Below are positions 7,913-18,600 of a stretch of DNA of 64,000 nt, piece after piece. A model generated the notes under the pieces. The model made no database searches. It saw only the letters and a program-made list of their open reading frames with translations, and was not told where the DNA came from. The DNA is from Cellulosimicrobium arenosum (lineage in GTDB: Bacteria > Actinomycetota > Actinomycetes > Actinomycetales > Cellulomonadaceae), in contig NZ_JACYHB010000003.1 of assembly GCF_014837295.1 (NCBI RefSeq), forward strand, positions 62,001-126,000, in the 5' to 3' direction. A program made the position numbers and the translations under genes. Every line of letters begins with the position of its first letter. The stretch's first letter is position 1.

Positions 7913-10900
7913 ATGAGAAGCATCAAGGTACTGACCGCGGCCGCACTGAGCCTCGTGCTCGGCGGCATCGGCCTCGGGGCCGCGCCACCGGCGTCGGCGG
8001 CGCCCGGGGAGCAGGACGTCGCCACGATCGTCTCGCGCCTGCAGGAGTACTACCTCGACCAGGGCGACGAGGTGAAGATCGCCAACGGCATCTACCTCGG
8101 GCGGGAGTCCGAGGCGCTCGAGTACGCCGCGACGCTGGACGCGGACGGTTCGTGGCCGGACGTCGACTACACGGACCGGACGAGCTCGGCCAACGGCGCC
8201 GTGTGGGACGCGTACAAGGCGCTCTACCGGATGCTGGCGATGGCTCAGGCCTACCGCGACCCGTCGGCGGCCGGGTACGAGGACCCTGAGCTCATCAGCG
8301 CGCTGGACAGTGCGCTCGCCTACTGGGACGAGGCCGACCCTGGGAACACGAACTGGTGGGAGACGGAGATCGGCGAGTCCATCGCGATGGGCCGGATCTC
8401 CATCTTCGTCGGCGACGAGCTCAGCGACGACGCGCTCGACGTGACGCTGGAGCACAACACGGGCAAGCAGGACCCGGTCGGGGCGAACGGCGCGTGGCGG
8501 ACCACGAACTACCTGTTCGAGGCGCTCGCCACGAAGAACATCGAGAACATCCAGGCCGGTTTCGACACGATGGTCCAGACGGTCAGGGTCGACGACTCCG
8601 GCGAGGTCAACGAGGCGGTCCAGCCCGACGCGAGCTTCTGGGCGCACGGCGCTCAGCTCTACAGCGAGGGCTACGGCATGATCCTGTTCACGAACGTGGC
8701 GCTCTGGGCGGACGCCGCCCGCGGCACGGGGCTCGCCTTCAGCCGCGACAACCTGGACACGATCGCGTTCTACATCGTCAACGGCACGCGCTGGATGATC
8801 CGCGGTGAGGTCGGGATGCTCTACCTCGGCTATCGGCCCGCCAAGACGATCGCGGGTGTGACGAGCCAGAGTTCGGAGTTCATCGAGCCCTTGACCAAGA
8901 TGGTGCGCACGGACCCGCTCTACGCGAGCGCCTACCAGGGCCTTCTCGACAGCATCTACGGCAAGACCCGGACCAACGGGGTGACGGGGAACAAGTACTT
9001 CTGGCGTTCTGAGTTCTCGTCCCAGGTCCGGGACGACTACGGGATCTTCACCCGGCTGAACTCCAGCCGGACCGTCGGCAGCGAGTACCGCTCGACGTTC
9101 CGTCCGGAGGTCGGGAACGAAATCGTGTGGGGCTCGGCGGGCGCGACCGCGATCCAGGTCAACAACTGCGAGTACCTCGACCTGTATCCGGCGTTCGACT
9201 GGTTCCACTACCCCGGCGTGACCGCTCCGTACGTCAAGGAGCAGACGCGTGGCTCGACGGGTAACGGCGGCAGCTTCACGGGCGGCGTGTCGGACGGCAC
9301 GTACGGCGCGAGCGTCTACTCCCTCGACCGGGCCGCGACGAAGGGCAGCAAGAGCTACTACTACTTCGACGACGAGATGGTCGCGCTCGGCGCGGGCATC
9401 ACGTCCGGCTCGGACGCGGCGATCCACACGACCGTGAACCAGGCGGTCGCGAAGGACAACGCCTCCGTGGACGGCGAGCCGGTGCCCGCCGGAACGGACT
9501 CCGAGGTCGTCGACTCCCCGTCGTGGGCGTACAACGACGAGGTCGGCTACGTATTCCCGTCCGACCAGCCGGTGCGCGTGTCGAACAAGGCCCAGACGGG
9601 TAGCTGGCTCGACGAGGACCCGGTGACGCACGACGCGTTCACGCTGTACTTCGACCACGGGGTGGACCCCGACGACGCGGGCTACGAGTACGTCGTGCTG
9701 CCCGGGAAGTCCGCCGACGAGGTCAAGGCCTACGCGGGCGACCCGGCGGTCGAGGTGCTGCGCAACGACGCGACGGTCCAGGCCGTCCGGCACGCGGGTC
9801 TCGGCCGCACCATGGCGACCTTCTACCAGGCCGGGACCCTCGACCTGGGCGAGGGGCGCACCCTGGAGGTGAGCCAGCCGAGCATCGTGATGCTGGACGA
9901 GTCCGGCGACGTGCCCGTGGTGAGCCTCGCCAACCCGAGTCGGCCGGGCGCCGTCGTGCACGTGACGCTCGACGGGCTTGACGGTTCCGCAGGCGGTGTC
10001 TTCGCGCTGGGCTCGGGCGCCAACCTCGGCCGGACCGTGACCGCGGAGCTGGTCCCGGGCAACGAGCACTCGACCCTGAGCGCGAGCGGGTCCGGCGAGG
10101 GGAGCGAGGCGGCCCTGGCGGGAGACGGCGACGACGAGACTGCGTGGCATTCCGCGGACGACGGCACCTCCTGGCTGCGCAAAGAGCTCGCTGCGGGCTC
10201 GTTCCTGACGGGGGTCACCGTCGCGTGGGGTGACGATCACGCCGCCCGCTACCTGTTGCAGACGTCGGTGGACGGTGAGGAGTGGACCGACCAGCGGCTC
10301 GTGCAGGACGGCGGCGGCGGGACGGAGGAGATCGCGCTTGCGCCGACGCAGGCGACGTATGTTCGTCTGCTCATGCTGGACAGCTCGGACGGCAATGGTT
10401 ACTCCGTCCGTGAGCTGACCACGAGAACGAGCGTGAACGTGGCCCTGGGCAAGGCCGTGACCGCTTCCGGGTCCGTGGACAACGCTGCGGGGAACGTGAC
10501 CGACGGCAGCATGGGCACCCGATGGAGCGCGAACAACTCCGACAGCTCCTGGGTGCAGGTCGACCTCGGAGCGTCGCAGCCGATCAAGACGGTGCGGCTG
10601 TGGTGGGAGGCCTCGTACGCGCTCCAGTACCGGGTCCAGGTGTCCGACGACGGCGCCACCTGGCGCGACGCCTACGCGACGACGGATGCGGGGTCGGACG
10701 GTGGGACGGATCTGATCGACCTCGACGAGACCGCCCGGTACGTGCGGGTGCAGACCGTCAAGCGGAGCACGACGCAGTACGGCGTCTCTCTGTGGGAGCT
10801 GGAGGTGTTCGGGGACGACGGCATCGCACAGGTACCGCCGGTGCCGGCAGGGCGGGAAAACCTTGCCCTCGACCGTCCGATCACGGCGGACTCGACCTAC

Positions 10901-12007
10901 AACCAGACGGCCGCCCCGAAGAACGCGAACGACGGGAACCCGACCACGAGGTGGTCGTCGGCGCGTGAGAACGCCCCGTACACGACCGAGCGCTGGCTCC
11001 AGGTCGACCTCGAGGACGTCCGTTCGGTCAACCAGGCGGTCGTGACGTGGGAGTCCGCGACGTCGAACGACTACCGCGTCGAAGGTTCGGTGGACGGGCA
11101 GGACTGGACGGAGCTCGCGCACGTGCAGAAGTCGTCGGGTGAGCTCACGAACACCGTCGACTTCGACGAGGCGCAGGTCCGGTACGTCCGTGTCATCGGT
11201 CTCCCGGCCACCAAGTACGGCATCTCGATCTTCGAGCTCGAGCTCTTCGGAGGGTCGAACCTGCGATGCGACGCCGACCAGGCGCCGCTCGAGCGGAACG
11301 CCACCGGGGTGCTGAGCGCGTCGATCACGCCGTGGGCCGCCTCCGACGAGGTCGTGGCCACGAGCCTGGACGACGGTGTCGCGAGCGTCGCCGGTGATCC
11401 GCGGGTCACCGACGACGGGCAGATCGAGGTGGACCTGTCGACGGGCGAGTCGGGAGCCACATGGCTCCTCCTCACCCACGCGGACGGGAACGAGTTCGTG
11501 CGGTGCCTCGTGGTCCTCAGTGTCGACAAGCAGGACCTGGCACAGGTGGTGGAACGCGCTGACGGTCTCGACAGCACGCGCTACTCGCCCGAGAGCTGGC
11601 GTCCGCTGATCGCCGCACTCGAGGCGGCGAAGGACGCGCTCCGTTCGAACGACGCCACCCAGACAGTCGTGGACGACCGGGTCGAGGCACTGACCACCGC
11701 GCTCGACGGCCTGGTCGAGCAGGGCGGTCCGGAGGTCGCGGTCGAGGCTGAGAGCCGGTGCCTTGCGGGCCGGGTCTACGTCGCGGTGCGCGCGACGAAC
11801 GCCGGCGATGCGCCGGTCGATGTCACGCTGACGACGGACTTCGGTGAGCGGACGGTCGCCGGCGTGCAGCCGGGGAAGAGCGCGTACCAGTCGTTCTCGT
11901 CGCGTGCAGCGAGCATCGACGCGGGCACGGCCTCCGTCAGCGTGACCCTGACCGACGGCGGCGCGACTAGCACCCAGGAGGTCGCCGTCCCGGCGCGGAC
12001 CTGCTGA
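7913..12007 (+). CDS. secreted polysaccharide lyase family 8 with three discoidin domains
   Basis: This 1364-residue exported enzyme has a signal peptide (about 1-29). The PL8 (alpha/alpha) toroid carries the catalytic set Asn199 (TTNYLF), His245 (WAHGAQ) and Tyr254 (SEGYG); the His-Tyr distance of nine residues is that of hyaluronate, chondroitin AC and xanthan lyases. Beta-sandwich domains follow to about 700. Then come three F5/8-type C (discoidin) domains (about 710-840, 842-975, 980-1115), an Ig-like stretch, a FIVAR-type helical hairpin (about 1204-1270) and the C-terminal two-Cys module (1271-1364). PL8 enzymes cleave before 4-substituted glucuronate by beta-elimination. The mannose operon upstream favours xanthan lyase over hyaluronan or chondroitin lyase, but this is inference. 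AAGGAG at 7901-7906 sets the start. Confidence 0.88.
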   Translation: MRSIKVLTAAALSLVLGGIGLGAAPPASAAPGEQDVATIVSRLQEYYLDQGDEVKIANGIYLGRESEALEYAATLDADGSWPDVDYTDRTSSANGAVWDAYKALYRMLAMAQAYRDPSAAGYEDPELISALDSALAYWDEADPGNTNWWETEIGESIAMGRISIFVGDELSDDALDVTLEHNTGKQDPVGANGAWRTTNYLFEALATKNIENIQAGFDTMVQTVRVDDSGEVNEAVQPDASFWAHGAQLYSEGYGMILFTNVALWADAARGTGLAFSRDNLDTIAFYIVNGTRWMIRGEVGMLYLGYRPAKTIAGVTSQSSEFIEPLTKMVRTDPLYASAYQGLLDSIYGKTRTNGVTGNKYFWRSEFSSQVRDDYGIFTRLNSSRTVGSEYRSTFRPEVGNEIVWGSAGATAIQVNNCEYLDLYPAFDWFHYPGVTAPYVKEQTRGSTGNGGSFTGGVSDGTYGASVYSLDRAATKGSKSYYYFDDEMVALGAGITSGSDAAIHTTVNQAVAKDNASVDGEPVPAGTDSEVVDSPSWAYNDEVGYVFPSDQPVRVSNKAQTGSWLDEDPVTHDAFTLYFDHGVDPDDAGYEYVVLPGKSADEVKAYAGDPAVEVLRNDATVQAVRHAGLGRTMATFYQAGTLDLGEGRTLEVSQPSIVMLDESGDVPVVSLANPSRPGAVVHVTLDGLDGSAGGVFALGSGANLGRTVTAELVPGNEHSTLSASGSGEGSEAALAGDGDDETAWHSADDGTSWLRKELAAGSFLTGVTVAWGDDHAARYLLQTSVDGEEWTDQRLVQDGGGGTEEIALAPTQATYVRLLMLDSSDGNGYSVRELTTRTSVNVALGKAVTASGSVDNAAGNVTDGSMGTRWSANNSDSSWVQVDLGASQPIKTVRLWWEASYALQYRVQVSDDGATWRDAYATTDAGSDGGTDLIDLDETARYVRVQTVKRSTTQYGVSLWELEVFGDDGIAQVPPVPAGRENLALDRPITADSTYNQTAAPKNANDGNPTTRWSSARENAPYTTERWLQVDLEDVRSVNQAVVTWESATSNDYRVEGSVDGQDWTELAHVQKSSGELTNTVDFDEAQVRYVRVIGLPATKYGISIFELELFGGSNLRCDADQAPLERNATGVLSASITPWAASDEVVATSLDDGVASVAGDPRVTDDGQIEVDLSTGESGATWLLLTHADGNEFVRCLVVLSVDKQDLAQVVERADGLDSTRYSPESWRPLIAALEAAKDALRSNDATQTVVDDRVEALTTALDGLVEQGGPEVAVEAESRCLAGRVYVAVRATNAGDAPVDVTLTTDFGERTVAGVQPGKSAYQSFSSRAASIDAGTASVSVTLTDGGATSTQEVAVPARTC

Positions 12008-12015
12008 CCGCTGTC

Positions 12016-12063
12016 GACGACGCTCGGGTGATGCGCCGGTGGGCGTATCGCCCGAGCGTCGTC
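12016..12063 (+). terminator. terminator after the PL8 gene
   Basis: GACGACGCTCGGG (12016-12028) pairs perfectly with CCCGAGCGTCGTC (12051-12063), a 13-bp stem that starts nine bases after the lyase stop. The 22-nt loop is GC-rich and the 3' side lacks a strong U-run, as is common in high-GC genomes. The next gene has its own promoter just downstream, which agrees with an end of transcription here. Confidence 0.7.
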
Positions 12064-12106
12064 TGCACGAAGTTTAGGCGAGCGTTTAGTTCACAAAAAT
12101 GCGCTC

Positions 12107-12137
12107 TTGACGCTCCGCGTGCGAACCGGTTTACTGA
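12107..12137 (+). promoter_or_regulatory. promoter with overlapping LacI-type operator (twin of 650-680)
   Basis: TTGACG (12107-12112), 17 bp, TTTACT (12130-12135), with AACCGGTTTACTGA (12124-12137) over the -10: all identical to the importer promoter. Two direct GTTTAG repeats (12072-12077 and 12084-12089) lie upstream, and a third copy is at 572-577. Outside these elements the two regions look unrelated, so the match is functional rather than a recent duplication. The transcript would carry about a 100-nt leader to ATG 12243. Confidence 0.8.
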
Positions 12138-12242
12138 ACCTGTCGAGACTGACAGCGCTGACGGTCGCCGTCGTGACGATGCGGTCGCGGCGCCGCGCAC
12201 AGGTGACCGGCCTCGTGCGCCCACACCGAGGAGAGGCCTTCG

Positions 12243-15200
12243 ATGTCGAGAGCACTGTCCGCCGCCGCCCACCAGGGCCGCCCCACCCGTTCTGCCGGCG
12301 CGCTGGCGCTCGCGCTGTCCCTGCCCCTCGCACTGGCCTTGCCGGGTGCCGCCCACGCGCAGGACACGCCTGCCGGGGGAGCACCGTCGGCGCAGACGGC
12401 ACCGGCGGAGCACGTCACGAGCGACGACCTGGCCGACTCGGGCGAGTACCAGCAGCACTGGTCCTCGGTCCCCGGGTCGCGGATCGTGCTCAACCCGTTC
12501 GACCGCGACGGGGCCGGCACCCAGCTCGACCAGAACGCCGGACCGAACCTGCCGCTCCACGTCGGCTACTACGCCGCCGACGAGGCGCTGCTCAGCCGCG
12601 ACCTGCTCCAGGTCATGCCGGTGGCAGGGGAGACGCCGACGGACGAGGGGTATGCCCGCGCGCTCGCCGCGTCGTTTGACACCCTCTCCGGCTGGACGAC
12701 CAAGGACGTGTCGACGAGCCTGACGAACGGTCAGGCGGTCCTGACGCTCGACCAGGGCAAGGCGTGGGGTCACATCGCCAAGCGGATCACGGTGGACGAC
12801 ACCGCGGACGCGCGGTATCTCACGGTTGACGTCGCCGCGCTCACGGGCGGTGCGGGCTGGAACGCGAAGGTCGCCGTCGACGGCGGGGCCGACCTGCCGC
12901 AGGTCCGGCCGGACAGCACGGAGACCGGCACGGCCACGTTCGACCTCGCGGCGGCGTACGGGTGGGGCCACGAGCCGCTCGACCTCACGGTGAAGGTGTA
13001 CGCGACCAACGCGTCGGGGGCTGCGGCCGGGTCCGTGGCGCTGCGTTCCCTGACGCTCGACAACGGAGGAACGAGCCCGGATGACGCCGACGAGGCCGAC
13101 GCAGGGTTTGTCGACGACTTCGACGACGCGAGTCCGTGGACCACCTCCCGCAACGGCGCGACCCTCCGCTCCGACGGCAGCCAGGGCACGGTCGGCACGG
13201 GCGACGTGACGCACGGAGCCGTCGAGCGTACGGTCACCGTCGACCTCGACCGCGACCCGCTGCTCACCGTCGACGTGCCGCAGACGTCGGCCAAGTGGGC
13301 GCTCAAGGTCTCCGACGGGGGCAAGGACGTCGACGTCCAGTGGGACACCGACCGGACGGGCGTTCTCACGTACGACCTCGCGGGCCTGACCGGATGGAGC
13401 GGCGAGAAGACGTTCACGGTCAAGCTGTTCCACGTCGGGCGGTCGGGCTGGACCGCGTTCGACCGGCTCGCGATCCACGGGACCCCGGGTTGGCTGGAGA
13501 GCGCGAGCGACGTCGGGTCCACGTGGCACGCGGCGGCGCTGGACGCGGACGCGTCCTACTCGTCGGGCGCTACCCTGCACACGGCGGACGTCTTCCACGA
13601 CGAGACGTCGTTCTCGCGCACGATCGACGCGGACGGCACGGACGGCGTCGGAGTGGTCGGCGCCTACGACGGCGATGTCTCCTACGACGCGGACGCGTCG
13701 GTGCTGACCGTCCGGAGCGAGCACGAGGTCTACGCAGTCGACCTGCCCGAGGGCACCGACGTCCGGTACGCGGCGAGCCTCGCCGGGCTGGGTGCGACGT
13801 CGAGCACCCCGACGGGGACGTCGGGTGCGTGGATCGCGACGGTGCCGTCGGGCCGAACGGTCCTCGGGCTCGGGTTCGCCGTCGACGATGACCTGGTCGA
13901 CCCCGACCCGGTCGCGGCGGCGGGTGAGCGCGCGGCCGCGGCGACGCAGGATCCCGAGGGTGACCGCGAGACCTGGACCGCCTACTGGGACGAGTACCTG
14001 GCGACGGTCCCCGTGCCGGAGGACTTCTCGCTGCAGGGCGTCGACGCGGTCGGCGTCGAGCCGGCGGACGTCGAGCGCTTCTACTACCAGGGCTGGGTCA
14101 ACATCGAGCAGAACGTCCTGCCGGCGACCCCGGAGACCGGGAACGCGTACGTCCAGATCGGCACGGGAAAGCCGTCCATGTGGATGAAGGGCACGCCGGG
14201 CACCAAGAACGTCGCGAGCTGGGACTCGCTGCTCGGGATGCAGGACCTCGTGCACGTCGACCCGGACACGGCGTGGGGTGCGTTCGAAGGCATGATGGCG
14301 CTCGTCGACGACGAGGGCGGGCTCGGCGGTGAGTCGTTGCCGTCGCGCAAGGCGCAGACCGCGCTCGTCCTGCAGCAGGTGACCGGGGAGACGGACCGGC
14401 TCGAGGGCGTCTACGACGACCTCGCGCGGCACCTGCGCTGGGAGTCGCAGAACCTCGCATGGAAGAACCCGGGCACCACCCCGAGCGAGCACGAGCGTGA
14501 CGCGGAGTTCGTCGTCTCCCTGCTCGTGGACCTCCAGTACGCCCAGGAGGTCTCGACGATCGTCGACCGGCCCGAGGACGTCGCGGAGTGGCAGGGAATC
14601 ATCGACGACCTGCTCCCGCAGTACCAGGACTGGTTCTTCGAGGACGACGGCACGACCTACCAGAAGGTCTGGCTCGACGACAGCAAGCAGCCCGATGTCG
14701 GTCTGACCCAGTACGTCGCGACCGGGCTGCACGTGCCCGGGCTGGACGACGTCACGGTCGACCGACTTACGGCCCGGTTCGACTCCGAGTACGACCCGGA
14801 CGAGCAGTTCGCCGGTCTCGCGGCCGAGGCGATCAAGGCGCCCGACGCCCAGCTCATGATCTACGGCCTGCTCGACCAGGGCGACGTGGAGCGTGCCGAG
14901 GTGCTGGCGAACTCCATCACGCGGGACATGGTGCGCAGCGGCTGGTTCGCCGAGGTGTACCAGGAGACCGGGGAGGGTCTGGACAGCACCCCGATCGCGC
15001 GGGGCGTGCGGCCGTCGCTGTTCGGGATCTCGCAACTCATCGACAACGTGTGGATGGCGAACGGCTACCGGCTCGACCAGGGCCGGCCGTCGTTCCTGCG
15101 GATGCCCGGCCGTGAGGGTGGCATCACCGGCCTCACCCACGGCGGCGAGTCGTTCGACGTCGACCTCACCGCGCAGGGCGTGACGCTGTCCGGGGCCGGC

Positions 15201-15554
15201 TCGCGGGGTTTGTGCACGCAGGTCGACGTCGCCGAGGGGGAGACGGTCCGGTGGGCCGACGCCGCGTGCGACGGCGACCCGCAGGTCGAGGTCCGGGCCG
15301 AGGCGCGGTGCCTGGCGGGGACGGCCTACGTCGCCGTCCGGGCCGAGAACGTGGGCGCCGACGACGCGACCGTGCGGCTCGTCACGCCGTACGGCGAGCG
15401 CAGCGGCGTCGCAGCTCCGGGCTCGTCGGTCTACCAGTCCTTCTCCGCGCGTGCGGACCACCTCGACGCGGGCGAGGCGGACGTAGTCGTGACGCGTGCG
15501 GGGGCACCCTCGGTGACCGTCACCACGGCCTTCGCGGGGACCGACTGCAGCTGA
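12243..15554 (+). CDS. secreted (alpha/alpha)-barrel glycosidase-like protein, paralogue 1
   Basis: This 1103-residue protein has a signal peptide (about 1-40). Two related beta-sandwich units of about 130 residues (145-274 and 289-412) both end in a SLTLDNG/RLAIHG-like strand. A large helical domain (about 570-990) follows, then the two-Cys C-terminal module (about 1012-1103). The helical domain has tryptophan- and acid-rich motifs (NVASWDSLLGMQ near 655; GGESLPSRKAQTA near 695; TRDMVRSGWFAEVY) that recall the inverting (alpha/alpha)6 glycosidases of the GH63/GH37 type, but no family can be assigned with confidence. GAGGAGAGG (12229-12237) precedes ATG. The gene at 15616 is a close paralogue. 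A role on side chains of the polymer cut by the lyase is inferred from location only. Confidence 0.8.
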   Translation: MSRALSAAAHQGRPTRSAGALALALSLPLALALPGAAHAQDTPAGGAPSAQTAPAEHVTSDDLADSGEYQQHWSSVPGSRIVLNPFDRDGAGTQLDQNAGPNLPLHVGYYAADEALLSRDLLQVMPVAGETPTDEGYARALAASFDTLSGWTTKDVSTSLTNGQAVLTLDQGKAWGHIAKRITVDDTADARYLTVDVAALTGGAGWNAKVAVDGGADLPQVRPDSTETGTATFDLAAAYGWGHEPLDLTVKVYATNASGAAAGSVALRSLTLDNGGTSPDDADEADAGFVDDFDDASPWTTSRNGATLRSDGSQGTVGTGDVTHGAVERTVTVDLDRDPLLTVDVPQTSAKWALKVSDGGKDVDVQWDTDRTGVLTYDLAGLTGWSGEKTFTVKLFHVGRSGWTAFDRLAIHGTPGWLESASDVGSTWHAAALDADASYSSGATLHTADVFHDETSFSRTIDADGTDGVGVVGAYDGDVSYDADASVLTVRSEHEVYAVDLPEGTDVRYAASLAGLGATSSTPTGTSGAWIATVPSGRTVLGLGFAVDDDLVDPDPVAAAGERAAAATQDPEGDRETWTAYWDEYLATVPVPEDFSLQGVDAVGVEPADVERFYYQGWVNIEQNVLPATPETGNAYVQIGTGKPSMWMKGTPGTKNVASWDSLLGMQDLVHVDPDTAWGAFEGMMALVDDEGGLGGESLPSRKAQTALVLQQVTGETDRLEGVYDDLARHLRWESQNLAWKNPGTTPSEHERDAEFVVSLLVDLQYAQEVSTIVDRPEDVAEWQGIIDDLLPQYQDWFFEDDGTTYQKVWLDDSKQPDVGLTQYVATGLHVPGLDDVTVDRLTARFDSEYDPDEQFAGLAAEAIKAPDAQLMIYGLLDQGDVERAEVLANSITRDMVRSGWFAEVYQETGEGLDSTPIARGVRPSLFGISQLIDNVWMANGYRLDQGRPSFLRMPGREGGITGLTHGGESFDVDLTAQGVTLSGAGSRGLCTQVDVAEGETVRWADAACDGDPQVEVRAEARCLAGTAYVAVRAENVGADDATVRLVTPYGERSGVAAPGSSVYQSFSARADHLDAGEADVVVTRAGAPSVTVTTAFAGTDCS

Positions 15555-15615
15555 TCGGTCCACCCCGGCTGCGGCCGGCCGATCCACCACCGCGCACGAC
15601 GACGTGAGGAGCGAC

Positions 15616-18600
15616 ATGAGCAGGAACCGATCGACCACCGGGTCGCCGGCCAGACGGACCACCGCAGGCCTGGTCGCCGCGACGCTGCTGGCGGCCCCGG
15701 CGCTGATGGCGGCGACCGCGTCGTCCGCCGCAGCGGACGAGCCGACCGACGGCGGCGTGACCACCTCGTACCTGGCGGACGACAGCGACGCCCAGCAGCG
15801 TTGGCTGTCGGTGCCGGACTCACGGATCGTCCTCAACCCGTTCGACTCCGGCGGGTCGGGGAACGAGCTCGAGCAGACGGCCGGGCCGAGCCTGCCGCTC
15901 GACGTGGGCTACTACGCGGACGACAAGGCGATCCACCGGACGGACCTGCTCAGCACCTACGCGACGTCGGGCGAGCGGCCCGACGGCAGCGCGTTCCGGG
16001 CCGCGTTGTCGGAACCGTTCGACGGCACCGAGGGCTGGAGCACATCGAGCGTCACGACGACCTCGGCCGACGGCCTGACCACGCTACGGCTCGACGACGG
16101 GAAGCAGTGGGGCAGCATCTCGCGCGACGTGACCGTCCAGGACGTCACCGACACCCGTTACCTCACGGTCGACGTCGCGGCCCTCAGCCCTGGTTCCACG
16201 TGGAACATCAAGGTGAACACAGGGAGCGGGGACGATCTGCCGGAGCTGCAGGCCGACTCGTCCGCCACCGGATCGGTGACGTTCGACCTCGCGGAGGCCT
16301 ACGACTGGACGCCGGGCCCGAAGACCTTCCGGGTGAAGCTGTACGCGGTGAACAAGACGGGTCAGCCCGGCGGGATGGCGACGTTCCGCTCGATGTCCCT
16401 CGACAACGGGGCCGACCTGCCGTGGGCGGACGAGACCACCGGTGTGGTGGACGACTTCGCGGACCTCACGGGCTGGGCGCGCTCTGCGCACGCGGGCGGC
16501 TCGGCCAGCATCACGACCGACGGCACCCAGGGCACCGTGCACATGGGCGACAGCGACTACGGTGCCGTCGAGCGCGAGGTCACGGTCGATCTCGATGCGA
16601 CCCCGCTGCTGAGCGTGCGGACGGCCGCGACGACCGGAGAGTGGGCGCTGAAGCTCTCGACCGGTTCCGGCGACGACCTGACCGTCCAGCCCGACACGTC
16701 GACGACCGGGGTGATGACGTACGACATCCCGGGGACGACCGGATGGACGGGGGAGCGGACCTTCCGCGTCAAACTCTTCCACATCGGGAAGAACGGTGCG
16801 TCGACGTTCGACGACCTCGCGTTCCACTCCGGTGACGTGTGGCTGCGCCCAGCCGACGAGTCCGGCAACAGGTGGCAGCCGCAGGCGCTGGAGTCGTCGG
16901 GACAGTACGCGGACGGGTCGATCGAGACGGTCGACGCGTTCCACGACGTCGACTCGTTCTCCCGGACCGTCAAGGCGAGCACGGACGGCGCCGCCGTCGC
17001 CGGGGCGTACGAGGGCAGCGCGTCCTGGGACGCCGCCGCGAGCCTGCTGACGGTCGAGGGAGAGCACGACACCTACTCGGTGGCGCTGCCCCCCGGCGCC
17101 GACGTGCGGTTCGGCGGCTCCGTCGCCGAACTCGGCACGAGCGGCGGCTCGGCGGAGCCGCTCGCGGGCAACGGTGCCTGGACGGCGTCGCTGCCCGGCG
17201 GGGAGGCCACGTCCGTCGTCGGCGTGGGCTTTGCCGTGAACGACCCGTCGGTGACCGACGACGCCGCCGCGGCCTCGCGGGACCGAGCCCGGTCGGCTGC
17301 GGCGGACCCCGCGGCGGACCGTGAGACGTGGGGGGCGTTCTGGGACGAGTACCTCGCGAAGGTTCCCGTCGTGCAGGACTTCTCGGTGCAGCGCGTGGCC
17401 GACGGCGGCGTCACCGCCGACGAGATGCGCCGGTTCTGGTACCGGGCGTGGGTGAGCCTGGAGATGAACGTGCTTCCTGCGACGCCCGAGACGGGCAACG
17501 CGTACGCCCAGCTCGGGACGGGCAAGCCGTCGCTGTGGATGAACGGGACGCCGGGCACCAGGAACGTCGCGAGCTGGGACTCGCTGCTGGGCATGCAGCA
17601 GCTCGTCTACACGGACCCGGAGAGCGCCTGGGCCTCGTTCGAGGGCATGATGGCGCTCGTCGAGGACGGGCCCGACGCGACCGAGCCGAGCGACGAGGAG
17701 TACGGGACGCGCGGCGAGCTGGGCGGCGAGTCGCTGCCGTCCCGCAAGGCGCAGACCGCGTGGATCCTCTACTCCGTCACCGGCGACCGCGACAGGCTCG
17801 AGGGCGTCTACGACAAGCTCGCGCTGCACCTGAACTGGGAGCGCTACAACATGCGCTGGGTGCTCGGCGCGAACAACCACTTCGACGAGCGCGACAGCGA
17901 GTTCGTCACGTCGCTCGCCTACGACCTCGAGTTCGCGATCAAGATCGCCGACGAGCTCGGGAACGACGAGGACGCCGAGCACTACCGGGCCGTGCGCAGC
18001 GAGATCAGCGAGAAGTACTCCGAGTGGTTCTTCCCGGCGGCCGCGGACCAGGACGGCAAGGTCTGGGACACGGTGCAGAAGGTCTACCTCGACGCGTCGC
18101 GCGACGACGTCCCGTTCGGTGACGACACGGAGGGGCAGCCGTTCCGCAACGAGGACGGGCAGTGGGTCCGGCCCGGCTGGTCGTTCTACACGTCGACCGC
18201 GTTCGTCATGGACGAGCTCGACGACGCGTCGAAGGTCAAGGTGATGGACCGGTTCCTCGACGACTACGACGAGGACGCTCAGCTCGCCGGGCTCGGCGAC
18301 TTCGCGGTCAAGGCACCGGACCTGCAGCTTATCGCCTACGGGTTGCTCGGCATGGACCCGATCGCGGGCTCCGACGAGGCGGCGCTGCGCGATCGTGCCT
18401 CGGTGCTGGTCAATGCGATCAACCGGGACATGGTGCGCTCCGGGTGGTTCGCCGAGGTGTACTACGCGCAGGGGGAGCCGGGCGACTCCGTCGGCGCGCG
18501 CGGCGTGCGTCCCTCGCTGTTCGGCATCTCGAATTACATCGACTTCGTGCTGATGGCGAACGGGGTCCGGACAGATGAGGGCGACCCGACGTTCGTCCGG

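Noticed and set aside
11967-15836. 1289-codon minus-strand frame over the first paralogue
   Set aside because: No start site or domain; spans the terminator and promoter at 12016-12137.
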